From the NCBI GenBank assembly GCA_036796255.1, contig DAIRDH010000002.1:44141-108140 (forward strand): a DNA stretch of 64,000 bases. The letters run 5' to 3'. Position 1 is the stretch's first letter. The number at the start of each line of letters is the position of its first letter. Made by a program: the position numbers and the translations under genes. This stretch comes from T3Sed10-241 sp036796255. GTDB lineage: Bacteria > Bacteroidota > Bacteroidia > Flavobacteriales_D > Cryomorphaceae. This document shows positions 1 to 8,485 of the stretch, one piece after another. Below the pieces are notes generated by a model. The model made no database searches and was not told the origin of the DNA. It saw nothing but the letters and a program-made list of their open reading frames with translations.

Positions 1-2
1 GC

Positions 3-329
3 GGATTTTACGAAAGTGAAAAATGGCTGAACCCCATTACAGATCAGTTTGTGGAAGTGGAATTCCTGAAAGTATCCACTTACGTATCATTTCGCCAGGA
101 AATCGCTGAAAATGTGGACTTCAATGCTGTGGTGTACTACCAGACCGGATATGATCGCGGTATCGAGGACTACAGGCACCGTGTGAGTGGCAATGTAAAC
201 CTCAATACCCGAATTACAAAAAAACTCTCCTTCAACAATTCCTTTGAGTGGAGTTATGAAGACAAACCTATTGTACCGATAACCAAGTTTATATATGCAT
301 TGCGCATGGGCTTGTTGCTTTCTATCTAA
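3..329 (+). CDS. C-terminal part of an outer-membrane beta-barrel-like protein (DUF481-type), partial
   Basis: The reading frame is open from the left edge of the window, so only the last 108 residues are seen and the true start lies outside. The protein shows alternating hydrophobic and polar residues with aromatic residues in strand-like stretches (for example VVYYQTGY, NSFEWSYED) and ends in a hydrophobic residue, as outer-membrane barrels do. The pattern looks like the end of the DUF481/YdiY family, whose members are outer-membrane proteins of unclear role. The family call is my reading of a fragment and is uncertain. That it is a real coding frame is better supported, because it runs to the edge without a stop and is followed by a promoter-containing gap before the next gene. 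Confidence 0.5.
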   Translation, partial: GFYESEKWLNPITDQFVEVEFLKVSTYVSFRQEIAENVDFNAVVYYQTGYDRGIEDYRHRVSGNVNLNTRITKKLSFNNSFEWSYEDKPIVPITKFIYALRMGLLLSI

Positions 330-417
330 ATCTTGTATCGCGCAATAGGAGAACACAGAACTTCAATATCTATAGTTAAAGCACTTAACATTTAATTTAC
401 AATTCGTTCACATTTGT

Positions 418-425
418 TATCTTCG
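418..425 (+). promoter_or_regulatory. Bacteroidetes -7 promoter element, one mismatch
   Basis: TATCTTCG differs from TANNTTTG at one position and lies 28 bases before the TTG start at 454. No TTG is present at the ideal -33 distance, so the element is weak but well placed. Confidence 0.35.
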
Positions 426-453
426 CAAGGCTAAACAAAAATTATCAGCCTCC

Positions 454-2835
454 TTGCGCATTTTATTCTCTGCTATTCTTTTGTTGTCCGAGCTAATCTT
501 GATTGGGCAGGATGTCGTGATCAATGAATTCATGTCCTCCAATTTCAATTCCTATGCGGACGAGGATGGCGATTACAGCGATTGGATAGAGCTGTATAAC
601 AAGGGCAGCGACACTGTTGACCTGGAAGGTTACCACATTTCTGACAATCCAGCGAACCTCTACCGTTGGGAGTTTCCAACTTACCAGCTTGAGCCAGGTG
701 GTTTTCTGATTGTTTTCGCCTCTGGCAAAGACCGCTCTGAAGGGCCCCATTTTCACACGAACTTTAGCATCAGCAAACCGGGTGAACCGCTCTTCCTGCT
801 TAGGGCGGATAATGCCATTGTTGATTCCTGGCCGGCTACGGCCTTGGTTGGCAATCAGAGTTATGGTCGAGTGTCTGATGGTGCGTTCAGCCGCTGCCAC
901 TTCTCCTCGCCCAGCCCTGGCACCTCTAATGATACAGGCACCCCTTTTCACAATCACAGTAGTTCTTTGGTGTTCAGCCATGATCAAGGTTTTTATGCAC
1001 TCAACTTCGATCTGTTCATTAGCTCACCGAGCAGCGAAGTAAGTATACATTACACCCGCGATGGAAGTGATCCCACCCTGTCAGATTCCATCCTCAACGG
1101 CCCCCTTCACATCAGCAGTCTCAATAACGCGCCGAACTCTATATCCATGATTCCTACCAATGTGGCTGAAACCTGGTACGACCGTGGCTGGAAAATTCCT
1201 GAGGGTCAAGTGCAGAAAGCAGTTGTAATCAAAGCGCAGGCATGGCAGAACGGCGCCCCTACATCACCGGTTTACACCAAAACGTATTTCGTAGGTCCCG
1301 CTATTCAAGAGAGATATCGAGGTGTTCCGGTAATTTCGATCGTCACAGATTCCTTGAATCTTTTTGACTACGAGCGGGGCATTTATGTTCCGGGCTTACA
1401 ACATGACGCTCGACCCGACATAGCACCCGAGTATGGTCATGGCAACTATAATGAACGCGGATCGACCTGGGAAAGGCCAGCTCATATGAGCCTTTTCGAA
1501 AATGATGGCAGCGTCGGTCTGAGCCAAAATGTAGGCGTCAGAATTCACGGGGGTATGTCGCGCATCTGGCCGATAAAATCTCTACGGCTTTACGCCCGTG
1601 ATGTATATGGGTCTGAAACGATGGATTACCAATTCTTTCCTGACAAAGACACTGGCAATTTCCGAAGCTTGCTCTCGCGAAACAGCGGAAACGACTTTTT
1701 GACAACCTACTTTACCGATGCATTATCTAGTGTATTGCTCGGTGATATGGAGGTAGAAAGGCAAAGTTATCGCCCGGCTGTAGTATTCATCAACGGAGAA
1801 TACTGGGGCATCCATAATTTGCGGCAGCACATGGACATACACTACCTGTATGAGGAAAAAGGTGCCAGCCCCGAACTGATCGACATGGTGGAAAACTGGG
1901 GGTATACCACGGCAGGAAGCGGAGATGATTTCTATGATTTGATGGAATATGTGGCCGAAAATGACCTGAGCGTTGCCGCGCATTACCACCATGTGACAGA
2001 TCAAATCGACATCCGGAATTTCATTGATTACTATACGGCCAAGCAGTATATCGCTGTAAAGGATTGGCCTGGCAACAACATTGTAGCATGGCGCAGCATA
2101 GACACCGGCAACAAATGGCGCTGGCTTTATTATGACAACGATGAGGCTTTTGTAGACGCATCATTTAATTCTGTCGATCATGCAATGTACTCAAGCGATT
2201 TGCATGTACACCATACAGAGGCCTCTGTTTTGCTGTTTAACAAACTATTCGGAAACAGCACTTTCAGGAAGTTGTATTTACGCAATTTCGCTATTCATCT
2301 CGGGCGTACTTTTAAGCACAATAGGGTACTAAGGCATATCGACAGCCTGGCCAGCAACATTGCACCCCTTATGGATGAGCATATCGCCCGTTGGGGATTT
2401 CCTTCGAGCAGGCCGGTGTGGGAAGAACATGTAAATGGAATGCGGGCATTTGCCAAAGAGCGTCCATGCCAAATGCTTTCGTTTTTACAGGATCATTTTC
2501 CGGAGTACAATCCCTCCTTTACGAGAGAACTTTGCCCTGAACTATACAAAGGTCCTGCCGATAGTCCAACAGAGCTGGTCAGCGAAGTTACATTATGGCC
2601 TATTCCGGCAAATGATGTGCTCAATGTATCAGTTCAACAGTCAGATAGGGGTGTCTCAGTCATTTCCATTTTTGATATCACCGGGCGTCGAATTAAAGAA
2701 AAAACTTATTTAAGTGATTTCAGCTCACCACATTCCATCTATACCTCTGACTTAGTGGAAGGGACCTACATCCTTGAAGTCAAAAGCGGCGACCAAAGCA
2801 CGCAGCACAAATTTATCGTAGCCCGTCGTCCCTAA
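454..2835 (+). CDS. Secreted CotH-family protein with lamin-tail and T9SS type A sorting domains
   Basis: 793 residues with a TTG start. It begins with a signal peptide (about residues 1-19, ending LILIGQ). A lamin-tail-like domain follows (about 20-130; INEFMSSN and DWIELYN are typical), then a chitobiase/hexosaminidase C-terminal-like segment (about 190-275; HYTRDGSDPT). A CotH kinase-like domain covers about 285-640, with INGEYWGIHNLRQ in its core. The end (about 715-793) matches a T9SS type A sorting domain: a PIPANDVLNV opening, a FDITGR motif and a final VEGTYILEV strand. CotH of Bacillus spores is an atypical protein kinase; in Bacteroidota such proteins are exported and attached to the surface, and their substrates are unknown. 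The start is supported by the signal peptide directly after the TTG and by the -7 element upstream. There is no ATG that would keep the signal peptide. Confidence 0.85.
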   Translation: MRILFSAILLLSELILIGQDVVINEFMSSNFNSYADEDGDYSDWIELYNKGSDTVDLEGYHISDNPANLYRWEFPTYQLEPGGFLIVFASGKDRSEGPHFHTNFSISKPGEPLFLLRADNAIVDSWPATALVGNQSYGRVSDGAFSRCHFSSPSPGTSNDTGTPFHNHSSSLVFSHDQGFYALNFDLFISSPSSEVSIHYTRDGSDPTLSDSILNGPLHISSLNNAPNSISMIPTNVAETWYDRGWKIPEGQVQKAVVIKAQAWQNGAPTSPVYTKTYFVGPAIQERYRGVPVISIVTDSLNLFDYERGIYVPGLQHDARPDIAPEYGHGNYNERGSTWERPAHMSLFENDGSVGLSQNVGVRIHGGMSRIWPIKSLRLYARDVYGSETMDYQFFPDKDTGNFRSLLSRNSGNDFLTTYFTDALSSVLLGDMEVERQSYRPAVVFINGEYWGIHNLRQHMDIHYLYEEKGASPELIDMVENWGYTTAGSGDDFYDLMEYVAENDLSVAAHYHHVTDQIDIRNFIDYYTAKQYIAVKDWPGNNIVAWRSIDTGNKWRWLYYDNDEAFVDASFNSVDHAMYSSDLHVHHTEASVLLFNKLFGNSTFRKLYLRNFAIHLGRTFKHNRVLRHIDSLASNIAPLMDEHIARWGFPSSRPVWEEHVNGMRAFAKERPCQMLSFLQDHFPEYNPSFTRELCPELYKGPADSPTELVSEVTLWPIPANDVLNVSVQQSDRGVSVISIFDITGRRIKEKTYLSDFSSPHSIYTSDLVEGTYILEVKSGDQSTQHKFIVARRP

Positions 2836-2852
2836 ACGAGCCTATCCACACC

Positions 2853-2885
2853 AAAAAAGGGATATGGACTATCAATCCACATCCC
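2853..2885 (-). terminator. Intrinsic terminator for the minus-strand gene
   Basis: A 10-bp stem (2859-2868 with 2876-2885, one mismatch) has a 7-base loop. On the minus strand it is followed by six T residues (2858-2853). It sits between two converging genes and could slow transcripts from both sides, but the T run favours the minus strand. Confidence 0.6.
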
Positions 2886-2907
2886 TCATCTGAACAAGCA
2901 AGTTTGG

Positions 2908-3329
2908 TTAGCACTTTGGTTGCAGTTGGTAGTACTGCTCGCCTGTGGCATAGCGGTTAGGATAAGAATAAGCGTCGTGAGTTGCGATGAACGCGCCGCT
3001 GCCATTGCTCCACTGATGGTTGTATTGATTGTCGAGCAAGTACTCCTGCCCGGTATTAGGGTCATTGTAGCGCTGGTATCCATTTATATTGTCGTTCACA
3101 TTTTGATTGCTGCAGTATAGTGCATCCTGGTTTTGGCTCCATGAAGCATTTTGCTGATCATAAGCAGCTTGTGCAGAACCATAAGCCTCCTGACAAGCCT
3201 CAAAACTTGCCCTGTTCGCAACTATACGTTGCCGGTGGCTGTGGTTGCTTATGATCATTTGCTGGCTGAGGTACAAGAGATACATGCTGCGGCAAAAACG
3301 ACGGGGAGTAAGGTTTTGATGTGGTTCAT
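2908..3329 (-). pseudogene. Small lipoprotein-like gene with a broken reading frame
   Basis: Two minus-strand frames overlap. The first starts with ATG at 3329 and encodes 24 residues that look like a lipoprotein signal peptide (MNHIKTLLPVVFAAACISC), then hits TGA at 3257-3255. The second frame is open from 3285 to 2908 and has a convincing protein composition rich in Gln, Asn and Tyr, with NDPNTGQEYLLDN and HQWSNGSGAF. This pattern resembles the C-terminal ends of exported Bacteroidetes proteins of unknown function. Joining the two frames near 3255-3285 would give a normal small lipoprotein, so a one-base shift is likely, either a real mutation or a sequencing error. The terminator directly downstream supports a transcribed gene. 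Alternatively, the second frame alone could be translated from its own ATG at 3285, but it would then lack a signal peptide. Confidence 0.45.
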
Positions 3330-3433
3330 GATTTCATCGTTTTGCCTTTTTATTGAAGCCCAAGCGAAATATGAACAGCAAAGGCGAAAAAACATAGAAT
3401 TAATTTATCAATCCCTGAATGACAATACTATTA

Positions 3434-6400
3434 CTACGCAGTCAATCTCTTCTTGGAAATCCAAAACAGGACAATAGCGAGTATTGCAATCAACGAGATA
3501 TACAGCCACCATGGCTGGCCTTTGGAAGCACTTACAGGGTTCACATCTCCAATAAGCACCAGCCCTGACCAATAGTAAGGCGCAGAGAGGTCGTCGCCGT
3601 GCGACTCGAGGTACTGCAATTTGGCATTGCGCAGTGCCACGTTCTTGGGAAGGCCCTCAGCGAGCTCAGCGTAAAAGTTTTCAATGATTTCGGCAGATGT
3701 CTTCTCATCAATTTGCCAAAGCGACATCACAATGCTGGGTACACCGGCATAGGCAAAACTGTGTGCCAGCGACATCACGCCTTCGCTCCCTACCCTTTTG
3801 CCAATTCCTGTTTCGCAAGCGGTGAGCACTGCGAGCTCAGCCCTGAGCGGCAAGTTGTAAATTTCAAAGGCGTGCAAGTAGCCATCTTCCTGCCCTTCGG
3901 CACTTTTGCTCAGCACCAATCTGGATAAGAGTGGCGAGAGGTTGTTGATTTCGGTATGGGTACCGAGGTGAATGATGCCGAAATCACCTGCTTTCTCTTT
4001 GAATCGCTCCTCTGTGGCGCCCACTCCCGTAAAAGCCTGGCCGGCAAACATGCCCGACACCCGCTCGGCGGTACCCACTGCGAAGGGCTGCTGGATGCGG
4101 TATTGGTATCCAGGGTCGTAAAGCGCTGAGTCACTTACCGCATTTGCATATATGGCTTTCACCTGATCGGAAAATCCAGGTGCAAAAGCAAGGGCGCCTT
4201 TGTTCCTTTTTGCGGAAAGCGCATCAAACTGCAAGGCACTTGTGGCCGAATGGAAGTATGAAATCACGTGCGACTTGAGCAGATAATCCTGTGATTCCGG
4301 ATCGATCAGCGTTTCGAAATTGAGGCTAAACAAACTTTTGTCGGGAATGATGTAAATCACCTCTCCCTCTATTTGCGAAAGCAGTGGAGCAATGAGCTCA
4401 TTGTAAAAGGCTTTAGCCAATGGTTTGAAAACAACCATGTCGTTCTGGACAATGCTTTGATTTAATCTAAGCACACGCGCATCCAGATCAGGCACATTTA
4501 AGGCATGCACGGATGCTGATTGGGAATTGATGCACAAGGCGTAGACCATGGCTTCAGTCACCATATACCGGATGAGGGTCTCCCCCTGATTGAGCAGGCT
4601 GCTGCGCACCTCATCAATAGATGCAACCTTCTCATCATATCGCAAGCGAAAGTAGGCAGGAAATTTTTCTTGTATATAAGCCTGCAAAGCTGCATACTCC
4701 TCCTCTATTTGGAAATAATCAACCTTTTCACCGGTGCTGTTTGACCTGCCTGTGAGCTTGGCTATCAGGTTGCGCTCCTGCAGCAAAATACTGTCGGGCA
4801 CTTCAGCCAGCTTTAGTGAAGAGAATCCGGCGAGCTGCCTCCGCAACAAAATTGCCCTACCCTCTTCGGCCATGGTAAACATGTTGTTGACTTTGGCCTC
4901 ATCCGGCTGGGCTTTCCAGGAAGCGTATTGCAGGTTGATCGCCAGATTAAATATTTTCGCGTGGTCCTCATAAAGGTATAGCTGCGCTTCATCTGCATCG
5001 AAGGCGCGCTTGTTGTCGCGAAGCATGGCAATGGCAAGGGACAATTCGTTAAGGGCTGGTTCAGCGCCCGTATCATGGTCGCTCATTTGGTGCAGTAAGG
5101 AGGCTTTTACAAAGTGTGCATCAGGGAGGTTGGGAGATAGTGATGCAACCCTTTCAGACGACTGATTTTGAAGAAATTCACGTCGGCCTTGTAATTGTAC
5201 GAGTGCTGAATCAACCGCCATGAGCGCTGCTTCCCATTCTCCAAACTGCATATGTAATTTGGCCTTTACCAACCAGGCTTCGCCCTTGCCCATATCAGCG
5301 CCAGTGCGTGAGGCAGCATAAATACTGGCGGCTTTGTCAGCATCGGCAAGGGCAAGGGATTGCGCGTTGAGCTGAGCATATACCCTTGCACGCATCATGT
5401 AGCATTCTGCGAGGTCTTGACCTTTGTTGGGGTCGGAGACGCTTGCAAAGATGGAAATCGCCTTGTCGTAAGCATCTAATGCTTCGGCATATTGATTTTG
5501 TGACAGGTACAGCTTTGCCAAACGTTGCAAGGCGGTGCCGGTGAAATAACTTTCAAGGCCATAATCTTCCAGGCAGGCTTTGTAATATTGATGCAGGCTT
5601 ACCAGGGCACTGTCGTACTCTTGAAGGGCCACTTGTATGCTGCCCAAGGTCTCAAGTGTTCGATTGATTTCGGGATGTCCCGGTTCGAAAACACGCGCTT
5701 TATACGTTTTTTCATAAGCCAGGATTTGTTTGGCCCTGCCAAAGTCTCCCAGCCTGAAGTAGAGGGCTCCCAGGTTGTGGTAATTGGATGCAAGAAGTTT
5801 ACGCTGCTGGTCCTTGCGCCATGGCTCATGCTCCAGCTCGAGCCATGCCCTTCGCGCAGTCATTGCTTCGTAGAGGTATGATTTGGCTGTCACGATATCA
5901 CCTTCGTACTCGTAAATGAGCGACAGATTTCCCTTAAAGTTGGAACGGTGGATAAGCTTTTCCTCTTGATTCTCCAATTTTTCAAGGGCTTCGAGGCCAC
6001 TTGCAAATGCCTTTCGCGCTTCCGCAAAATTACCTACACGCATGTGGGCAGCTCCAAGTGAATTAAAAGTGTTTACCAACATCCCTGGCTCCTGAACATC
6101 AGGAGCAAGCAAAGGCTTAGTTGCTTGTGAAAAGTATTCAACGGCTTTACTCCACTGTCCGAGTTGCATGTAGTCAAATCCCACACTATAATAAGCAATG
6201 GAACGAACTCTTGGTGAAGCATGGGGCATATCACGCGCAATAGCGAGATAGCGCAAATCGGTCTTTAAGCAATCATCATTGCGGCCTATTTCGTAATAAA
6301 CCCATGACATGTCTTCCACAGCCTGCAATTGGTGCATGCGGTTTGTATCGAGCTCAAGCACTCTTGCCAGCAGCGATTCAGAAGCACTTATGCCAGCATC

Positions 6401-6655
6401 AGCACCATGAAGTTTCCATTTGCTTCGGCCCAGGCGGTATACGTACCTGAAGAGTGAGTCAGGAGTCTGGGAGGCATTGAGGTATTCAATTTGGGCTTCA
6501 ATGATGGGCAGTGCCTTTGCGTAATTCTCACGCGCCATGTATCGGGCCACCGAAGTATCATTGTTGAGGTATATACCGGGATCAAACACCTGACCATATA
6601 GGGACAAAGCACACAAGCACATGGCCCACAAATAGATATGACGGGCCTTCCGCAT
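3434..6655 (-). CDS. TPR-repeat protein with C-terminal CHAT (caspase-like) protease domain
   Basis: 1073 residues. A signal peptide (residues 1-22, ending CALSLYGQ) is followed by a long array of tetratricopeptide-like helices (about 30-480). A CHAT domain covers about 700-1040, and a single membrane helix lies near the end (about 1053-1068), followed by KKR. The expected CHAT dyad is present: His900 in HLGTH and Cys947 in TACETG. LWQIDEKTSAEI and YYWSGLVLIG are also typical of the family. CHAT proteins are cysteine peptidases related to caspases and separase. The signal peptide and positively charged end predict that most of the protein, including the protease, is in the periplasm. The start lies 2 bases after the stop of the anti-sigma-like gene, so the two are one operon with the sigma factor. 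The substrate is unknown. Confidence 0.85.
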   Translation of the reverse strand: MRKARHIYLWAMCLCALSLYGQVFDPGIYLNNDTSVARYMARENYAKALPIIEAQIEYLNASQTPDSLFRYVYRLGRSKWKLHGADAGISASESLLARVLELDTNRMHQLQAVEDMSWVYYEIGRNDDCLKTDLRYLAIARDMPHASPRVRSIAYYSVGFDYMQLGQWSKAVEYFSQATKPLLAPDVQEPGMLVNTFNSLGAAHMRVGNFAEARKAFASGLEALEKLENQEEKLIHRSNFKGNLSLIYEYEGDIVTAKSYLYEAMTARRAWLELEHEPWRKDQQRKLLASNYHNLGALYFRLGDFGRAKQILAYEKTYKARVFEPGHPEINRTLETLGSIQVALQEYDSALVSLHQYYKACLEDYGLESYFTGTALQRLAKLYLSQNQYAEALDAYDKAISIFASVSDPNKGQDLAECYMMRARVYAQLNAQSLALADADKAASIYAASRTGADMGKGEAWLVKAKLHMQFGEWEAALMAVDSALVQLQGRREFLQNQSSERVASLSPNLPDAHFVKASLLHQMSDHDTGAEPALNELSLAIAMLRDNKRAFDADEAQLYLYEDHAKIFNLAINLQYASWKAQPDEAKVNNMFTMAEEGRAILLRRQLAGFSSLKLAEVPDSILLQERNLIAKLTGRSNSTGEKVDYFQIEEEYAALQAYIQEKFPAYFRLRYDEKVASIDEVRSSLLNQGETLIRYMVTEAMVYALCINSQSASVHALNVPDLDARVLRLNQSIVQNDMVVFKPLAKAFYNELIAPLLSQIEGEVIYIIPDKSLFSLNFETLIDPESQDYLLKSHVISYFHSATSALQFDALSAKRNKGALAFAPGFSDQVKAIYANAVSDSALYDPGYQYRIQQPFAVGTAERVSGMFAGQAFTGVGATEERFKEKAGDFGIIHLGTHTEINNLSPLLSRLVLSKSAEGQEDGYLHAFEIYNLPLRAELAVLTACETGIGKRVGSEGVMSLAHSFAYAGVPSIVMSLWQIDEKTSAEIIENFYAELAEGLPKNVALRNAKLQYLESHGDDLSAPYYWSGLVLIGDVNPVSASKGQPWWLYISLIAILAIVLFWISKKRLTA

Positions 6656-6657
6656 CG

Positions 6658-7398
6658 TCAGTGCGCTGTTTGGTCTACAATATTCTTCAAGGTGTCGGCA
6701 TAAGCGGCCTCAGCGGGTATCTCGAGATTCTGAATTTGGTCAAATTCTTCCATTTGCAGCCAGCACAGCACAAGGTATAGTCTTGCCTTATCGGCAAAAT
6801 GGGTGGAAGCCTGCACAATCACTGCGCTGTAAAATTCAACTGCTTCGCTATAGTTGCCCCTGTTGAAGTGGGCACTACCCAGATAGTATAGGAGCGTATC
6901 ATTGTCAGGACGATCCATGAGCTGCTCGTTCCATTTGGCGATGGCGAGGTCATATTTTTCAGCCTTGTAGTCGACCATGGCATCGAAAAAATTGTAGCTG
7001 CGCTTTGCCGATGCACTCATGGGCACGGGCAGGCCGGGGTCGGTTTGACTGTACTGCGCGAAGAGCATCTTCCCCGGCGATACGGGCTGGTCAGCGGGGA
7101 GCAGAAACCAAACGGCCACAGCAGCCAGCAGCGCAAAGCCCGCGGCAATGGCCATCCAGGGCAGGCCCGACTTCTGCACCTGCGACATTTCTGCGTGCCA
7201 CTGGTTCATTTGGGCTTTCTTGCCTTCCGCATCTACGGCTTGCATGGATGCCTGAATCAGCTTCACTTCCTTCATCAATAAAGGCTCGCTTTCAAGCCTT
7301 TCGGCAAAGGCCTTCCTTTCCAAAGCAGACAAGTTTCCCGTAAGGTAGGCCTCTATCTGCTCGAAAAGTTCTTGTGGTATATCGTTGTACTGCGTCAT
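6658..7398 (-). CDS. Membrane anti-sigma-factor-like protein with periplasmic TPR
   Basis: 246 residues with no signal peptide. Residues 1-75 are a charged, helical cytoplasmic part that opens with a helix like those of anti-sigma factors (EQIEAYLTGNLSALERKAF). One membrane helix spans about 80-100 (WMAIAAGFALLAAVAVWFLL). The periplasmic part has TPR-like repeats (about 130-230; YYLGSAHFNRGNYSEAVEF). This layout and the position directly after an ECF sigma factor suggest that it holds the sigma factor at the membrane. Its TPR could receive a signal from, or bind, the TPR part of the CHAT protein encoded 2 bases downstream. The anti-sigma role is an inference from layout and context; sequence similarity to known anti-sigma domains is modest. 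Confidence 0.65.
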   Translation of the reverse strand: MTQYNDIPQELFEQIEAYLTGNLSALERKAFAERLESEPLLMKEVKLIQASMQAVDAEGKKAQMNQWHAEMSQVQKSGLPWMAIAAGFALLAAVAVWFLLPADQPVSPGKMLFAQYSQTDPGLPVPMSASAKRSYNFFDAMVDYKAEKYDLAIAKWNEQLMDRPDNDTLLYYLGSAHFNRGNYSEAVEFYSAVIVQASTHFADKARLYLVLCWLQMEEFDQIQNLEIPAEAAYADTLKNIVDQTAH

Positions 7399-7427
7399 AC
7401 TATTGCAGTGAGTTTATTAAGGGTTTC

Positions 7428-8000
7428 TTAGCTTTCATTGGTCATCTTGCGCAGCTGCATCATGCAGCGGTACTTTTTGGTACGCAAGGTTGCCGCGTCA
7501 TAGTTGAGGTCGTCACCAATTTCCTCAAGGCTTTTCTTTTCATAGTAAAACTTGTTGAGTATTGCTTTGCACGTGTCGCCGAGACGGGCGAAGAGCACCC
7601 GCAATTGTTGCAGCTTTTCTTCTTGTTCTTCATACGCTGCCTCACCGGTATCGGCTGTCTCGATAGACTCTTCCCGCACGATTCTAAGCGTGGATCGGTG
7701 TTGTTTCGATTTGAGTTTATCAAGCCACTTGTGTTTGGCAACCTGAAAGAGGTAGCCGCCAATATTGGTATTGGCATCAACGGTGATTTTTTCTGATTGA
7801 ATATTTTGCCAGAGCACCAGTACAGCCTCCTGGTAGATGTCTTTGGCATCCTGCTCTTCTCCACTGTTCTGGAGTATATAGTGCGATACCGCAGGAAAGT
7901 TGAGCTTGTAAACAGCTGAGAGCACCGTGTGATCATTGCATTTGAAGGCCTCCACAACTGCTGCAGCACTGTATTCTTTTCTGGATGAAAATGTGGCCAA
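7428..8000 (-). CDS. ECF-type RNA polymerase sigma factor
   Basis: 190 residues with a TTG start. Sigma region 2 covers about 15-95, with DAKDIYQEAVLVLWQNI (core-binding and -10 recognition helix) and YLFQVAKHKWLDKLK. Region 4 covers about 125-185, with the helix-turn-helix KSLEEIGDDLNYDAATLRTK. There is no region 1 or 3, as in ECF factors. The start is placed so that the N-terminus has the usual length before VVEAFKCND, which aligns with the first helix of region 2. It is the first gene of a three-gene operon with the anti-sigma-like and CHAT genes (29-base gap, then 2-base gap). ECF factors with a linked membrane partner usually control their own operon. No strong standard promoter was found upstream, which would fit autoregulation by a different consensus. 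Confidence 0.85.
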   Translation of the reverse strand: MATFSSRKEYSAAAVVEAFKCNDHTVLSAVYKLNFPAVSHYILQNSGEEQDAKDIYQEAVLVLWQNIQSEKITVDANTNIGGYLFQVAKHKWLDKLKSKQHRSTLRIVREESIETADTGEAAYEEQEEKLQQLRVLFARLGDTCKAILNKFYYEKKSLEEIGDDLNYDAATLRTKKYRCMMQLRKMTNES

Positions 8001-8280
8001 AGCAAAGGGTTAGATGCATCAATGTTAGTGAATTCTAATGAGGAATGCAATGGATGCAAGGGCTCTGAACTATGTATGAATTGAAAGGGGAAGTCGAATG
8101 TTGACATTTTCAGTCCTTTTGTGCTGTATACCTTGTATAGAGCCAGGGAGTGAAATGTGAACAGTTGTGGTCAATTTTTTTCGAATCAAAAAAAGGAGGT
8201 GAAGTTGCGGTCAGCCCCTGTGTCAGGATGACGCCTGAAATGGACAATCAGTCTTATCAGCACTTACGAAATGTCATAAA
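8001..8280. other. Non-coding part of the gap between the sigma operon and the DPP-IV gene
   Basis: No gene is supported here. Two near-identical short direct repeats (AGTTGTGGTCA at about 8162 and AGTTGCGGTCA at about 8203) flank a purine-rich stretch. A short plus-strand open frame (8150-8362) runs through the terminator downstream and is not convincing. The gap continues with a candidate small RNA (8281-8408) and a promoter for the DPP-IV gene. Confidence 0.4.
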
Positions 8281-8314
8281 CCTAAAAACCCTGCTCGTTT
8301 GCAGGGTTTTTAGG
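8281..8314 (-). terminator. Strong terminator closing the candidate small RNA
   Basis: A perfect 14-bp stem (8281-8294 with 8301-8314) has a 6-base loop. The minus-strand side carries five T residues inside the stem and TTT directly after it. No protein-coding gene ends here on either strand, which is why an RNA gene is suspected. Confidence 0.75.
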
Positions 8315-8408
8315 GCTATGAAACAGAAAAACTATCCTGGGGACATCCGACAACTGGGATAGAGTGAGACGATGAAAGAAAGAGTTGTCGTTAACAATAT
8401 CCCCCAGT
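8281..8408 (-). ncRNA. Candidate structured small RNA with its own promoter and terminator
   Basis: Read on the minus strand, a perfect TATCTTTG element (8420-8413) is followed, at the expected start (about 8408), by a sequence that folds on itself. An outer helix pairs 8407-8399 with 8346-8337 (nine pairs including one G-U, one bulged G at 8344). After an 8-base one-sided bulge, an inner perfect 8-bp helix pairs 8390-8383 with 8355-8348. The apical loop is 27 bases and pyrimidine-rich. About 22 bases after the outer helix comes a perfect 14-bp terminator stem (8314-8301 with 8294-8281) ending in TTT. The unit is about 128 bases and contains no convincing open frame. The size and long bulged hairpin would suit a 6S-like RNA (the 6S-Flavo family is known in Flavobacteria), but I cannot confirm a family match. 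It may instead be a new trans-acting small RNA. Confidence 0.5.
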
Positions 8409-8412
8409 GGTT

Positions 8413-8420
8413 CAAAGATA
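8413..8420 (-). promoter_or_regulatory. -7 promoter element for the candidate small RNA
   Basis: TATCTTTG on the minus strand is a perfect TANNTTTG match. No TTG lies at the usual -33 distance (only a TTA further away). Its place just before the folded region supports it. Confidence 0.45.
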
Positions 8421-8451
8421 AGAGAAGTAGATTTGATTATCCTAATTTTTT

Positions 8452-8485
8452 TTGAATTTTTTTTTCTCTTTGACCACTATTTTTG
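8452..8485 (+). promoter_or_regulatory. Promoter upstream of the DPP-IV gene
   Basis: TTG at 8452-8454, a 23-base spacer, then a perfect TATTTTTG at 8478-8485. If used, the transcript carries a leader of about 185 bases before the chosen ATG at 8677. A second, poorer element (TATCTTCA, about 8655) lies closer to that ATG. Confidence 0.45.

Noticed and set aside
3434..8000. CHAT gene as part of a known CRISPR (type III-E) system
   Set aside because: No Cas gene or CRISPR array is present, and the protein has a signal peptide.
7460..8107. A 215-residue frame on the same strand as the sigma factor
   Set aside because: It covers the sigma gene in another frame and has low-complexity Ser/Thr/Arg composition typical of a shifted frame.
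8150..8362. A 70-residue plus-strand open frame
   Set aside because: It runs through the 14-bp terminator stem and has no recognisable sequence or promoter.
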